Assembly: GCF_021513255.1 (NCBI RefSeq)
Contig: NZ_CP090977.1
Location: 1,736,001 to 1,800,000 of the forward strand
Origin: Planococcus sp. 107-1
Lineage (GTDB): Bacteria > Bacillota > Bacilli > Bacillales_A > Planococcaceae
Reading direction: 5' to 3'
DNA length: 64,000 nt
The translations under genes and the position numbers were made by a program. This document shows, one piece after another, positions 46,468 to 55,704 of this stretch (position 1 is the first letter of the stretch; the number at the start of each line of letters is the position of its first letter). The notes under the pieces were generated by a model. The model had not been told where the DNA came from. It was given only the letters and a program-made list of their open reading frames with translations, and searched no databases.

Positions 46468-46656
46468 TTATTCAACCTCTTGCTCTGTACTTTTCACTTC
46501 GGACTCTCTATCCAGTGAACTTTTAAGAATCGTATTTAAAAAAGAAATTTCTTCTTTGAGTTGTGATTTCACGTATTCATTCGCACACTGTTGATACTCC
46601 CGATTCAGTTTATACAGTTCATATTGAAAGACTATTTTTTCTTCATTTGTGATCAT
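46468..46656 (-). CDS. Small helical protein, unknown
   Basis: 62 residues, almost fully helical and charged (EEKIVFQYELYKLNREYQQC...), with a Glu-rich end. GAGGTG lies nine bases before ATG 46656. A weak GCACC/GGTGC hairpin follows the stop. No family recognised. Confidence 0.55.
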   Translation of the reverse strand: MITNEEKIVFQYELYKLNREYQQCANEYVKSQLKEEISFLNTILKSSLDRESEVKSTEQEVE

Positions 46657-46762
46657 TTATTGCACCTCAAAGAATTTCATTTACATCATTCAACTTTATA
46701 CGGCCATTTATTTTGACAGCACAAGATGAAACGAGCAAAAACCTGCTAATAAGCAAAAATAC

Positions 46763-47494
46763 TTATATCAACAATAAAAGTATGGAATAACCAACAATAC
46801 CTAAGCAGAAAGAAGCGAAACTGCTTTCTCTATCTTCCGGCAGCTCCTCCTTCAGAACATTCAAAATTACGCCTCCTGCAAGCAATGCGGTTAAGAAAGA
46901 AACAATCAGCTCATTAACTTCTGTTGTTATTCCAATGCCCCATCCTATTAAGATGGCAATCGCCAAAAGCCATCTGCCATATTTGTCATAGTCGCCTTTA
47001 TGAGTTTCGCGGAGACCTTTATCGTTCGTGATAAAGTGGACGCCCATTGCTATGAAGAAGAAAACCATGTCCCAAGCATTCTCATATTCTTCGCGTACAA
47101 GCAAATAGCCAATAAGTGCATTGTAGAGTGTGAATGATCCGATATGGACCCAGAAAACGCCGTCTTTCGGTTCGCTCACTTTATGTTCCTTATGCCTCCG
47201 TTTCGAGGATTTGACCATCTGTTCCAATCCATAAAAGAGAACGAGGCCAAACATTGCCACGACATAGATATGGCTTTCTAGAAATCCCCATCCGGAATTT
47301 TTGATTTCCCCATGAAGCTCTTCTTGAAATACACCGAGCTCAGGCAGCAAATGCAAGAAAACATAGGCAACCGATATTCCACCTGCAATAGAAAGAAAGC
47401 GACTGCGTGGAACTGTTTTTAAGAACTTCATTTTCTTTGAGAAAATATGGAGAAGCAATAAGCCGATAACCAATATAAAACTGAGCCATGTCAT
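46763..47494 (-). CDS. ZIP-like membrane protein
   Basis: About 243 residues from ATG 47494 (AAAGGAGGTG upstream), eight helices. The segments SIAGGISVAYVFLHLLPELG (helix 2) and LLAGGVILNVLKEELPED resemble the metal-binding helices of ZIP transporters, including the HLLPE and EELPE patterns. An inner loop is rich in His/Lys/Arg. Zn/Fe import is possible, but the match is loose and the family is often just called a membrane protein. Solitary, minus strand. Confidence 0.6.
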   Translation of the reverse strand: MTWLSFILVIGLLLLHIFSKKMKFLKTVPRSRFLSIAGGISVAYVFLHLLPELGVFQEELHGEIKNSGWGFLESHIYVVAMFGLVLFYGLEQMVKSSKRRHKEHKVSEPKDGVFWVHIGSFTLYNALIGYLLVREEYENAWDMVFFFIAMGVHFITNDKGLRETHKGDYDKYGRWLLAIAILIGWGIGITTEVNELIVSFLTALLAGGVILNVLKEELPEDRESSFASFCLGIVGYSILLLLI

Positions 47495-47980
47495 GTCCGT
47501 CACCTCCTTTTAACAAAAATAAGCAGATCAGACAACCTTTCTCATCTGAATGGCCACTTGGTATCTATTTATGATTGCTGTAACCGTTTTTCACTCAGCT
47601 CGTTTCCTACTCCTCTTCTTAATATTCTTTCTTCCTACTTAAAACCATATAATCTTCCTTCTGTAATAGCAAACAATCTGATAACTTATTCTATTCAACA
47701 GACGCAAACTTCACCAAATATGGATATGTTTATAAATCTAAAGTAATTCTTTTATATGTGTATCGGTAAGAAAAACATATCTGAATAAAAAAGAGAAGAA
47801 GCTTTTCTTGGCTTCCTCCCTTCCGATAACTCATTGATATGTAACCTTAAAAAGACTTTAAGTTAACTTTCTTAGATAAATCTAGAGTGTCTAAATAAAA
47901 TTCAAACTTCGGCTGCCTTAAGAATCGATTAGAAACTAATCTCCATTTAAGTAGTACAGCAGCTATTATGGCCATTGTTT
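47495..47980. other. Intergenic gap with hairpin repeat
   Basis: Contains the ZIP-like gene's upstream region and hairpin repeat copy 8 (47764-47846). No gene seen. Confidence 0.5.
47764..47846. repeat. Short hairpin repeat, copy 8
   Basis: 5' part degenerate (CGGTAAGAAAAACATAT), then AATAAAAAAG, stem GAAGC/GCTTC with GAG/CTC flanks, and a near-exact family end CTCATTGATATGTAAC. Confidence 0.65.
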
Positions 47981-48723
47981 TTACTGTCTTTTTAATTCAT
48001 CAATCTGGTTTTTTAACTGTAGCTTGATTTTCATTCTGGTTTTCCCTCTTTTTTTCATCTGTAAGATGGAAAAGCCTTTAATTTCTCGGGTGTTTTTCAG
48101 ATGTGTACCACCACAAGCTTGTTCATCGATCATTTCAATTTCCACCGTCCGGATTTCACTCAATGAAGGCGGCAGCAAACTGACGGTTGTTTTAATGATG
48201 CCTGCTCTTTTTTCTGCTTCGTCTCTGCTAATCGTGTCTATTTTTACATCATGCGGAGTTTCTAAGAGCTTGTTAACCGCTTCTTCGATTTTCTCCGCAG
48301 TTATTTCTCCCGGCAGTTCAGATGGAAACGTAAGTTCTAACCGGGCGTAGTCTTTTTCTATTTGGCTGCTGGTGGCAAGTGCAGCAAACTGGCTAAACAT
48401 ATAACCAGAAAGAACATGAAGCAAGGTATGATACTGCATGTTCTGGTAGCGTTTAGCCCAATCAATTTGTAATTCTACCGGTATTTCCAAGCTTTTCAGC
48501 GGGTGATCTACTTCGTGCAGTATCTGTCCATCGACCTTTTTCACGTCTATCACGTTATAGGTTTCCCCGCTTGAAGAATAACGCCTCCATCGCTTGGCTG
48601 GCCACCTCCTCCGGGATAAAAAATGGTTTGATCAAAGCAATAAAACCGTTGTTCTTTTACGTCGATCACTTTTGCTGTGCAGGTTTTTTTGTAACTGTCC
48701 TCTAAGAAGATTGCTTTATTCAC
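47981..48723 (-). pseudogene. AlaX-type alanyl-tRNA editing protein, frameshifted
   Basis: GTG 48723 follows GGAGGG and reads NKAIFLEDSYKKTCTAKVID through QTIFYPGGGGQPSDGGVI, the AlaX/AlaRS editing N-domain. The frame then ends. The rest, from NVIDVKKVDGQILHEVDH to 47981, is in another frame. It holds the zinc ligands HTLLH and CGGTH of the editing site and a basic C-terminal helix. One base is off near 48570. AlaX proteins hydrolyse Ser- or Gly-tRNA(Ala). It lies directly after the aldolase gene (one base gap), so the two form an operon. Confidence 0.82.
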
Positions 48724-48724
48724 C

Positions 48725-49771
48725 TTATTCCCTCCGTTTCAGAGAGTTAATATCGTTTACTAATGAATCGACATGTTCCGCTTTAGTGGACCAGCTGGTA
48801 CAGAATCTGACAACGCTTTCTGATTCGTTCACTTTTTCCCACGTATGGAACGAGTACTTCTTGCTCAACTCTTCGATGTAATCGTTTCTCATAATAGGGA
48901 ATTGCTGGTTGGTTTTCGAATTGTATTTAAATTTAAATGCATTGTGTTCAAACGCTTTTCGTATGGTCATTGCCGCATCAATCGCGTGCTTAGACAGCTC
49001 CTGATACAAACCATCTTCAAACAGCGTCTCAAATTGGATACCCAGCAGTCTTCCTTTTGCCAATAGCCCGCCCCGTTGCTTGATCAGATACCGAAAATCT
49101 TTCTTCAAGGCTGGGTTGGTAATGACGACAGCCTCTCCGAACAAAGCACCAATTTTCGTTCCGCCAATGTAGAACACGTCGCAAAGCTTTGCTATATCGG
49201 CTAGTGGTAAGTCATTATCCTCTGAAGCCAATCCATACCCCAATCGTGCACCGTCTATCATGAGGGTTAAGTTGCATTCGAGACAAGTTGTTCTCAGCTC
49301 TTCTAATTCTGATTTACTGTAGGTGGTCCCAAATTCTGTCGGATTGGAAATATAAACCAAAGCAGGTTGTACAATATGCTCATGGGTCGCATCGTTCCAG
49401 TGCTCTTCATACACCCTTCTAACTTGATCGGCTTGGATTTTTCCATCTTCGCTCGGCAACGGAAGTATTTTATGGCCCGTCGCCTCGATGGCACCTGTCT
49501 CATGGACCGCAATGTGGCCAGAATGTGCTGAAACAACCCCTTGGTGAGGGCGCAAGACAGAAGCAATGATGGTGGTATTCGTTTGCGTACCCCCTACTAA
49601 GAAATGGATATCCGCTTCTGGCGCATTGCAAGCCTTCCGGATAAGATTTCTGGCGGATTCGCAAAAACGATCCATGCCGTAGCCTGGGCTTTGTTCCTCA
49701 TTTGTTTCAAACAAACGCTTTAATATTTGCGGATGCGCACCTTCTGCATAGTCATTGTCAAATCTAATCAT
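48725..49771 (-). CDS. Threonine aldolase-like PLP enzyme
   Basis: 348 residues. Beta-eliminating-lyase/low-specificity threonine aldolase fold: MIRFDNDYAEGAHPQIL start, LVGGTQTNTT phosphate-binding region, ALVYISNPTEFGTTYS, LMIDGARLGYGL and the PLP-binding lysine in FYIGGTKIGALFGE. It would cleave threonine-type beta-hydroxy amino acids to glycine and an aldehyde. The ATG at 49771 follows the marR stop directly, and alaX starts one base after this gene ends: marR - aldolase - alaX is one operon. Confidence 0.9.
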   Translation of the reverse strand: MIRFDNDYAEGAHPQILKRLFETNEEQSPGYGMDRFCESARNLIRKACNAPEADIHFLVGGTQTNTTIIASVLRPHQGVVSAHSGHIAVHETGAIEATGHKILPLPSEDGKIQADQVRRVYEEHWNDATHEHIVQPALVYISNPTEFGTTYSKSELEELRTTCLECNLTLMIDGARLGYGLASEDNDLPLADIAKLCDVFYIGGTKIGALFGEAVVITNPALKKDFRYLIKQRGGLLAKGRLLGIQFETLFEDGLYQELSKHAIDAAMTIRKAFEHNAFKFKYNSKTNQQFPIMRNDYIEELSKKYSFHTWEKVNESESVVRFCTSWSTKAEHVDSLVNDINSLKRRE

Positions 49772-50206
49772 TTACTTCTTCTCCAATCGGCTTAATTTTT
49801 CCTGGATGGTCCGCATGGCTGCATGAACCTCAGCGATGTCTTTTTCTGAAAGCCTATCCAGCAATCGGACGACTTGTTCATCTGATTTTTGGTCTATTTC
49901 TTCAAATAGTGAGGTGCCTTCAGCTGTCAGGCGGATTAAATTGGTCCGTCCGTCTTCAGAGGAATTTTCTTTTGTTACGAGTCCATCTTTCTCTAATTTC
50001 TTCAAGGTCCTGCTCATATAACTCCGATCCATATTTAATTGGGCAACCAGGTAGCTGGCCGTACACTGACCGGCAAAACCGATATCAAGCAGCACCCGTG
50101 CTTCTGTAAACGAATAATGCGTTCCCAGCGCATTTTGATTTAGCAGATCCAAGACATTCGTATAAAAACGGTTGAATTCACGGATTTCTTTTATTTTAGT
50201 GTTCAT
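49772..50206 (-). CDS. MarR-family regulator
   Basis: 144 residues. Winged helix with ASYLVAQLNMDRSYMSRTLKKLEKDGLV as HTH and KENSSEDGRTNLIRLT as wing, framed by dimerisation helices. First gene of an operon with an aldolase and alaX. A palindrome TGGACTAAGTCCA at its transcription start suggests autoregulation. AAAAGGAGATC precedes ATG 50206. Ligand unknown. Confidence 0.9.
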   Translation of the reverse strand: MNTKIKEIREFNRFYTNVLDLLNQNALGTHYSFTEARVLLDIGFAGQCTASYLVAQLNMDRSYMSRTLKKLEKDGLVTKENSSEDGRTNLIRLTAEGTSLFEEIDQKSDEQVVRLLDRLSEKDIAEVHAAMRTIQEKLSRLEKK

Positions 50207-50222
50207 GACGATCTCCTTTTAG

Positions 50223-50268
50223 TGGACTAAGTCCATTAAATATTAGAGGTGCTAGTGGACTTTGTCAA
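50223..50268 (-). promoter_or_regulatory. Promoter and MarR-type operator of the marR-aldolase-alaX operon
   Basis: On the minus strand TTGACA (50268-50263), 17-bp spacer, TAATAT (50245-50240). TGGACTAAGTCCA (50223-50235) covers the start site, and a related half-site AAAGTCCA sits in the spacer (50256-50263). Confidence 0.8.
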
Positions 50269-50523
50269 CAATGTGGAGCGAATAAAATAAAATGCTTTTG
50301 TATCGTCATTAAGAATCTTTTCTGGTTAGAGATATAAAGCATGTAAAAGACGAAAAAATCTTTCGTAAAAGTACACTTAAATAAACCAAAAAGGATAGAA
50401 ACTGCTCTTATCAGCTTCTATCCTTCCTATATTCCCTCATATGTAAACTGGAAGTACTTTTTCACTTTTTCGGACTGCATAGGAACGTTATACTCTAGCA
50501 GCCTAGGAAGGAGAGTACAGGTA
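50269..50523. other. Intergenic sequence holding a hairpin repeat
   Basis: Upstream of the marR promoter; hairpin repeat copy 9 fills 50361-50449. No gene seen. Confidence 0.5.
50361..50449. repeat. Short hairpin repeat, copy 9
   Basis: TTTCGTAAAAGTACACTT start, stem AAGGATAGAA / TTCTATCCTT with an inner CTG/CAG, exact family end CATATGTAAACT. Confidence 0.75.
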
Positions 50524-50846
50524 GTGAATGGGCGGATAATCCATTCGCCGGAGGAGCGAAACGTCCTACCGTATTTGTATAATGAATATTTTCTGACAGT
50601 CTGTCCGCCACGGTTTTTAAAAACTCATCTCCAATATGATGACCGAGGAATCATTGATGAACTTAAATCGACCCAAATTCAGAAAAAGGACATTTTGTTT
50701 CGAATTGCAACAGGGGTTCCACAAGCAAACAGCAAGTGCTCAATCAGTTGGTTGAAGCAACTGTGCCAGTGGAAGAGCGCAGAGGCACCAACGGTTCTCC
50801 TGCTTTAATCGTTGATTCGATCACTTTTACTTTATCCCTTATATAA
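50524..50846 (+). pseudogene. Unknown ~105-residue protein, frameshifted
   Basis: GTG 50524 follows GGAAGGAGAG and reads NGRIIHSPEERNVLPYLYNE, TVCPPRFLKTHLQYDDRG and IDELKSTQIQKKDILFRIATG. Then the frame drifts near 50735. Another frame gives QQVLNQLVEATVPVEERRG and SPALIVDSITFTLSLI with a stop at 50846, and looks like the native end. Family not recognised. Confidence 0.5.
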
Positions 50847-51452
50847 GGGGTGATGAGATTTGAAAGTTCTTGATATGTTTTTTCACATAATCGGAAGCAA
50901 AACCGGAGAACGACATAACAGCAGTTATCACCGTTTTCCATCCAGAGCTTTCGGTTCCGCGAACCTGCTACTTCGTCCTTCATCCCCTTGCAACAAAGAC
51001 AAGCTACCTGCTATATATTTAACGGAAAACTCCTTTCACAGTATCTTCAATGAGAATATAACCATTGACGATAATCACATTTTTAGGGAACGTCTTCCAT
51101 CTGGCCATTGTAACGGCCAGCCACTTGGGCAGGTTTCTTTTCCATATCCAGATCTCCTGAAGACATTATAACCGTCAGTTTCGGAGCAGGCTCATACCGG
51201 CAGTTCTTAGTCATTATAAAAGAACATTAATAGTAAAAAAGACCCCTAGTAGAGAACCTGCTGGAAACGATTTTTCGTTGTATATATGTTACGCTAAATA
51301 TAATTTGTTAAAGACGGAGATTATATTGAGCTGCTAGTCTATGGAAAGAACGCACTGCAGATGTCAAACAAACAAGCAGAAGCCTCTATACTTTCATCAT
51401 TACCTGGAAAGCGGAAAACGCTTCCCAGGTAAAATTACAAAGGAGAATTTAC
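50847..51452. other. Gene-poor region before the sulfatase gene
   Basis: Apart from the small remnant at 51019-51145, nothing firm is seen. The region 51230-51430 probably carries the promoter of the LtaS-type gene; AAAGGAG precedes its start. Confidence 0.45.
51019..51145 (-). pseudogene. Possible 41-residue protein, frameshifted
   Basis: GGAG precedes ATG 51145, which opens EKKPAQVAGRYNGQMEDVP and then stops. A neighbouring frame continues KNVIIVNGYILIEDTVKGVFR to 51019. Joined, it reads as a small soluble protein, but the size makes this uncertain. Confidence 0.3.
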
Positions 51453-53339
51453 ATGCTGAAAAAAGAATGGCCGAAGCATTCCATCTTGGCAATCGCCATT
51501 ATTGCAACTTGGCTTAAAACATATATTGTCTATAAAACAAGTTTTTCAATTACAATCGATAATCCTCTTCAGGAATTAATCCTTTTTTTAAGTCCTTTGA
51601 GTTTGCTGTTATTCTTGTACGGACTATCCCTATTCTTCAAAAGTGAGAAAAACCGTAACCGTTATTTAATCATTGCTACTCTTCTTACTTCCATTGTGTT
51701 GTACGCAAATGTGGCTTTCTATCGGTTTTTCACCGACTTTATCACGCTGCCTGTCCTCTTTCAAACAGATAACTTTGGGGACCTTGGTGCGAGTACAGCT
51801 GCAAGCATTTACATGACGGATATTCTTTACTTCGTAGATGTGTTTGTTTTGCTGCTTGCCATCAAATTTATTCGAGTAAAAGCGCATGCCCCTGAATCCG
51901 CCGTTGTTCAGCGCAAAATTTATTTCATTTTATCCGCCGCCGTTCTTTTTTTGAATTTGGGATTAGCGGAAGCAGAACGGCCTCAACTCCTGACGCGCAG
52001 CTTTGATCGGGAAATGCTAGTGAAGAACTTGGGGATGTACAATTATCATCTTTACGACCTCTATATCCAGTCTCGATCCCAGGCACAACGGACATTTGCT
52101 GATAGCTCGGATCTCGTAGAGGTTAATAACTATGTACGCGCCAATCAAGTTGATGCATCGGAAGAAATGGCTGGACTTGCTGAAGGGAAAAATTTGATTG
52201 TAGTCGCTTTGGAGTCTATGCAATCTTTTCCGATCAACAGTAAAATGAACGGCCAAACCATTACACCGTTTTTGAATGAATTGACTGAAGACGAAGATAC
52301 CATCTATTTCCCTAACTTCTATCATCAAACGGGGCTTGGGAAAACATCAGATTCTGAATTTCTGTTGGAAACGTCCTTATATCCGCGAAGTAGGGGTGCT
52401 GTTTTCTTCACTCATAGTGGAAATACATTCAATTCCATGGCTGAAAAACTGGGAAACCAAGGATATTCCACTAATATTCAGCACGCCAATACGAAAAGTT
52501 TCTGGAATCGGGATATGATGTATGAGTCACTGAATATTGATAAATTCCTTGATTTGCAGAGTTTTACGGTAGAGGAAGGCCAAGCCGTCAACTGGGGGTT
52601 GAAAGATATTCCGTTTTTTGAACAATCCGTTTCGCATATGGCTGAAATGCCGGAACCCTTTTATAGCCGGCTAATCACCTTAACTAATCATTACCCCTTC
52701 ACATTGGATGAAGAAGATAAGATGATGGACGAATTCGATTCGAATTCAGGAACGCTGAACCGTTATTTCCAGACAGTCCGTTATTTGGATGAGGCTGTTA
52801 AGTCTTTGTTCGATGAATTGAAAGAAAAGGGTCTGTATGAAAACTCCGTTATCGTTATGTATGGGGATCATTATGGCATTTCAGAAAATCACAATGAAGC
52901 CATGGCTCAGTATTTGGGCAAGGAAATTACGCCATATGAATCTGCGCAGCTACAGCGAGTGCCGTTTTTCGTTCACATTCCGGGTTCTGGAAAAGGTGGC
53001 GTGAACGAAGAAATTGGTGGACAAATTGATATGCGGCCGACCATTCTTAATATGATGGGACTGGACACCTCTAAAGATATGCAATTCGGCAGCGATTTAT
53101 TTTCCGAAGAACGCGACGAGTTTGTCATCTTCCGTGATGGCCGATTTGTAACCGACCAATATGTTTTCGCCGGTAATGTTTGTTATGAAAATGAAACTGG
53201 CGAAGAAGTTGATAAACTGTTGTGCGAGCCCTATATCGAACAAGCTCTTACCGAGCTGCAGTATTCAGAATCGATTGTTACTGGGGATTTGTTGCGGTTT
53301 TATAATAAAAAAACCGGAAAGGTGTTGCTTCCTGATTGA
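51453..53339 (+). CDS. LtaS-type membrane sulfatase (lipoteichoic acid synthase family)
   Basis: 628 residues. Five N-terminal helices (residues 10-190), a linker, then an extracellular sulfatase-like domain. It has IVVALESMQSF (metal-site Glu), GLGKTSDSEFLL with the nucleophile threonine, FWNRDMMY and VIVMYGDHYGISENHN for manganese binding. Family enzymes polymerise glycerol phosphate from phosphatidylglycerol into lipoteichoic acid, or prime it. The length and helix count fit LtaS/YfnI/YvgJ; which one cannot be said. AAAGGAG precedes ATG 51453. Ends at a strong terminator. Confidence 0.9.
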   Translation: MLKKEWPKHSILAIAIIATWLKTYIVYKTSFSITIDNPLQELILFLSPLSLLLFLYGLSLFFKSEKNRNRYLIIATLLTSIVLYANVAFYRFFTDFITLPVLFQTDNFGDLGASTAASIYMTDILYFVDVFVLLLAIKFIRVKAHAPESAVVQRKIYFILSAAVLFLNLGLAEAERPQLLTRSFDREMLVKNLGMYNYHLYDLYIQSRSQAQRTFADSSDLVEVNNYVRANQVDASEEMAGLAEGKNLIVVALESMQSFPINSKMNGQTITPFLNELTEDEDTIYFPNFYHQTGLGKTSDSEFLLETSLYPRSRGAVFFTHSGNTFNSMAEKLGNQGYSTNIQHANTKSFWNRDMMYESLNIDKFLDLQSFTVEEGQAVNWGLKDIPFFEQSVSHMAEMPEPFYSRLITLTNHYPFTLDEEDKMMDEFDSNSGTLNRYFQTVRYLDEAVKSLFDELKEKGLYENSVIVMYGDHYGISENHNEAMAQYLGKEITPYESAQLQRVPFFVHIPGSGKGGVNEEIGGQIDMRPTILNMMGLDTSKDMQFGSDLFSEERDEFVIFRDGRFVTDQYVFAGNVCYENETGEEVDKLLCEPYIEQALTELQYSESIVTGDLLRFYNKKTGKVLLPD

Positions 53340-53350
53340 TAAAGTAAATT

Positions 53351-53393
53351 CAAAAAGGACAGATGTGCTGTAACCAGCCACCTGTCCTTTTTC
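53351..53393 (+). terminator. Terminator after the LtaS-type gene
   Basis: AAAAAGGACAG and CTGTCCTTTTT pair around a ~20-base loop, then T-rich sequence. Confidence 0.8.
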
Positions 53394-53503
53394 CCTGCTC
53401 TGTCTTTCGCTTTTTATGTGTCATAGTAAAGGTTATTCGACTGCTTAAATCTGCATGGAAATTAGTTTACTAATTGGACGGATAGCGGGAAGGTTACCGA
53501 AGC

Positions 53504-54148
53504 TTACTTCTTACGAAACTGTTCTTCATATTTATTGTAATAAAATAACACGTCCTCCACATACTCATTACTGTGATTGTAAGTAGAAATAGCCCGCTCT
53601 AGCTCCCCTTGTGAAGCTCCGCTTTGGGATAAATAGTTTGCTGCGCTGTATAAGGCATCTGTTAAATTGTATGGATCCGCAATTCCGTCTTTATTGCCAT
53701 CCACACCGTAACCTCCATACTTTTGAATCGCAACGGGATCCGTTTTTTCACTTTCTTCGATTTCCCCTTTCCCAAGCCCCGTACAGGTTGGATGACTCCA
53801 GCCAACAAATGTGCACGGCATAAATTGCAAATGCCCTTCCGCACCTGCTGGGGACAAAAGAGGACTCATGGCAGAGAACTTTGTTTCAACGCGGTGATGC
53901 GCAGCCAGTAAGGTCCATGGGATATCGTAAGCGTTCGCAGCTTCTTGATAAAGAGGAATATAGTCCTCCGGCACTTCCGGTTCAAACATCTGTTGAGCAA
54001 ACTTCTTCAAAGGACTTTCGTTCGCTGTTCCGGAAACTAGGATCAATGCAAAGATTACGAGTATAGATAAGACAGCAGTAACCGACCAAAAAGCAACGAA
54101 CCGCCTATTTGCGCCGGCTCGCTTTCTTTTCCTGATTTCCGTTTTCAT
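53504..54148 (-). CDS. Membrane-anchored lytic transglycosylase-like protein
   Basis: 214 residues from ATG 54148. A very basic head KTEIRKRKRAGANRR and one helix (about residues 20-40), then an SLT-like domain outside. AAHHRVETKFSAMSPLLSPAGAEGHLQFMPCTFVGW holds the Glu of the ES-type motif as VETKFS and the GHLQFMP segment; TYNHSNEYVEDVLFYY is the family end. It matches phage/conjugation-type transglycosylases used to open peptidoglycan. Here it sits near a wall-polymer synthase. Intact, alone. Confidence 0.82.
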   Translation of the reverse strand: MKTEIRKRKRAGANRRFVAFWSVTAVLSILVIFALILVSGTANESPLKKFAQQMFEPEVPEDYIPLYQEAANAYDIPWTLLAAHHRVETKFSAMSPLLSPAGAEGHLQFMPCTFVGWSHPTCTGLGKGEIEESEKTDPVAIQKYGGYGVDGNKDGIADPYNLTDALYSAANYLSQSGASQGELERAISTYNHSNEYVEDVLFYYNKYEEQFRKK

Positions 54149-54280
54149 ATTTTTCACACCTGACATCAATATTTCTGTTAGTCTATTCCAGCCTCAAGAA
54201 AAATCTTTTTTCCCGTTTTCTCCTTTGCATCAATTCTTCAAAAGACCGAGCAGCATAATGTTTTAAGAATTCCCCTTGCA

Positions 54281-54559
54281 TTAACCCGGTTGGATTTGCT
54301 CCATATAGCTTACAATATCCTGTTCAGACATTTCGCCGGTAACGATTTTTACGATTTTCTCTTCTGGATTGACCAGAATCGTAGTAGGAAGGGGGCGAAT
54401 GTTGTAAGCTTCCATAACACTTTTACTTTTGTCGATGACAATTGGGAACGTTAAATTTCGCTGTTCGGCATATTGTCTCGCTTCATAATCCGACTGGGCA
54501 ATGTTGACAGCCAGTATCTGCACACCTTGGTCCTTGTATACTTGATACTGTTTGTCCAT
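54281..54559 (-). pseudogene. Third resA copy, 5'-truncated fragment
   Basis: 92 residues, MDKQYQVYKDQGVQILAVNIAQ to the end, nearly the same as the C-terminal half of the two full ResA proteins. It lacks the anchor and WCKPC and has no ribosome binding site. It lies just beyond the far end of the second redox operon, which suggests that resA-containing units recombined here. Confidence 0.88.
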
Positions 54560-54722
54560 AGCAGTTTAGTTTTCTCAGCTGCTGTCACATGGATATTAAT
54601 TGAATTAATTTCATAATTCCGAGCCCTTGCGGCTCTAAGGAGTTACAGGAACTCGAAAGACTTCGTAGCGAACAGGAATTGATCGTTGACATCGGATGGC
54701 CAATTCATCAGTGCATAATCGT

Positions 54723-54753
54723 AAAACCCACTGAATTCGATACTTCAGCGGGT
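54723..54753 (-). terminator. Terminator of the ten-gene redox operon
   Basis: On the minus strand AAACCCGCTGAA and TTCAGTGGGTTT form a stem with one G-T-type mismatch, then a T-run, right after the stop at 54760. Confidence 0.8.
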
Positions 54754-54759
54754 TTGGGA

Positions 54760-55656
54760 TTATGGCTGCAAGTAGTTCTCTGAATTCAAAATCATGGATT
54801 CAAAGAACAGAGAAGGCGAAGTTTCATTCCATTCGATGGAATTTAGGTCTGCTGTCCGTACTGTTATAAAGCCATAGCTCAATTGTGTACGAGGGTCATC
54901 GGTCAACGGAAGTTTAACAAATGGTCCTTGGGGCGTCAACCAGTTTAACTGAGCCTGAGGGTTTTCAAGCGAAAATGTGATCCACTCATCTTCCGCTTTT
55001 TCCGTTTCGAACAGCGGTTCTTGCGTGGCCATCATCCAGGTTTGACTCTGATGTTTTGGCGGCAGCCAGTAATTTTTAGCTAAAACGCCTTCCTCTAAAG
55101 TGAATTCAGGGATTTCGTGGCGAAGTTCCTGTACCCAGTCGCCAGTTTCCAGCTGCAGGTTACGTGAAACGAAGACATTCCCCTGCAGAATTTCTGTATT
55201 TCCTCTAGTAAAGACGCCATAAGGATTTGTCGTCGGATCCGGGCCGTAGATTTCCTCGTCCAAGCTTGCTGCAGTTTCCGGGTTCCAGGACTTGAAGTCG
55301 GCCTCAGCCAGATTTTTGACATTCAAGGATAGCGCGTATGGAATCCATCCGGTATTTTTAATTTCTTCGAAAATGAGCGATGCACCGTTTTCAAGTGTCC
55401 GTTCGACAAGTGTGTAAGTTCCGACATTCAAGCCAAGCAAAGACATGTCATAGACAGCTGTCCTATCGCTGCCTTTTTCAGTAGCTGCTGGTTCGCTTAA
55501 ATTGATGAACATAGGCTTTTCAATCGCCAACGTCACTTCTTTGTTCGAATAAACCTCGACTTCGTTTTTCAAAAACATGACGGCTGTAAAAATGATCAGC
55601 AACATGAAAAATATGACCAATAATAAAATGATGAACTTTCTGAACACGTTTCCCAC
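54760..55656 (-). CDS. Secreted membrane-anchored protein in the res operon, unknown
   Basis: 298 residues. One N-terminal helix (residues 8-30), then a long extracellular part rich in beta strands and aromatic residues: SLLGLNVGTYTLVERTLENG, WVQELRHEIPEFTLEEG, TWMMATQEPLFETE, GFITVRTADLNSIEW. No cysteine or heme motif is seen. I do not recognise a family. It is the last gene of the minus-strand operon copC2...resB-resC, 48 bp after resC, so a role in cytochrome or oxidase maturation or as a membrane-redox partner is likely by context only. GAGGTGGGAAAC precedes ATG 55656. Confidence 0.8.
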   Translation of the reverse strand: MGNVFRKFIILLLVIFFMLLIIFTAVMFLKNEVEVYSNKEVTLAIEKPMFINLSEPAATEKGSDRTAVYDMSLLGLNVGTYTLVERTLENGASLIFEEIKNTGWIPYALSLNVKNLAEADFKSWNPETAASLDEEIYGPDPTTNPYGVFTRGNTEILQGNVFVSRNLQLETGDWVQELRHEIPEFTLEEGVLAKNYWLPPKHQSQTWMMATQEPLFETEKAEDEWITFSLENPQAQLNWLTPQGPFVKLPLTDDPRTQLSYGFITVRTADLNSIEWNETSPSLFFESMILNSENYLQP

Positions 55657-55704
55657 CTCGGTTTTCTGCGCTATGTCAGTCTAAATCTAGAAAAGGGTTT
55701 TTAT

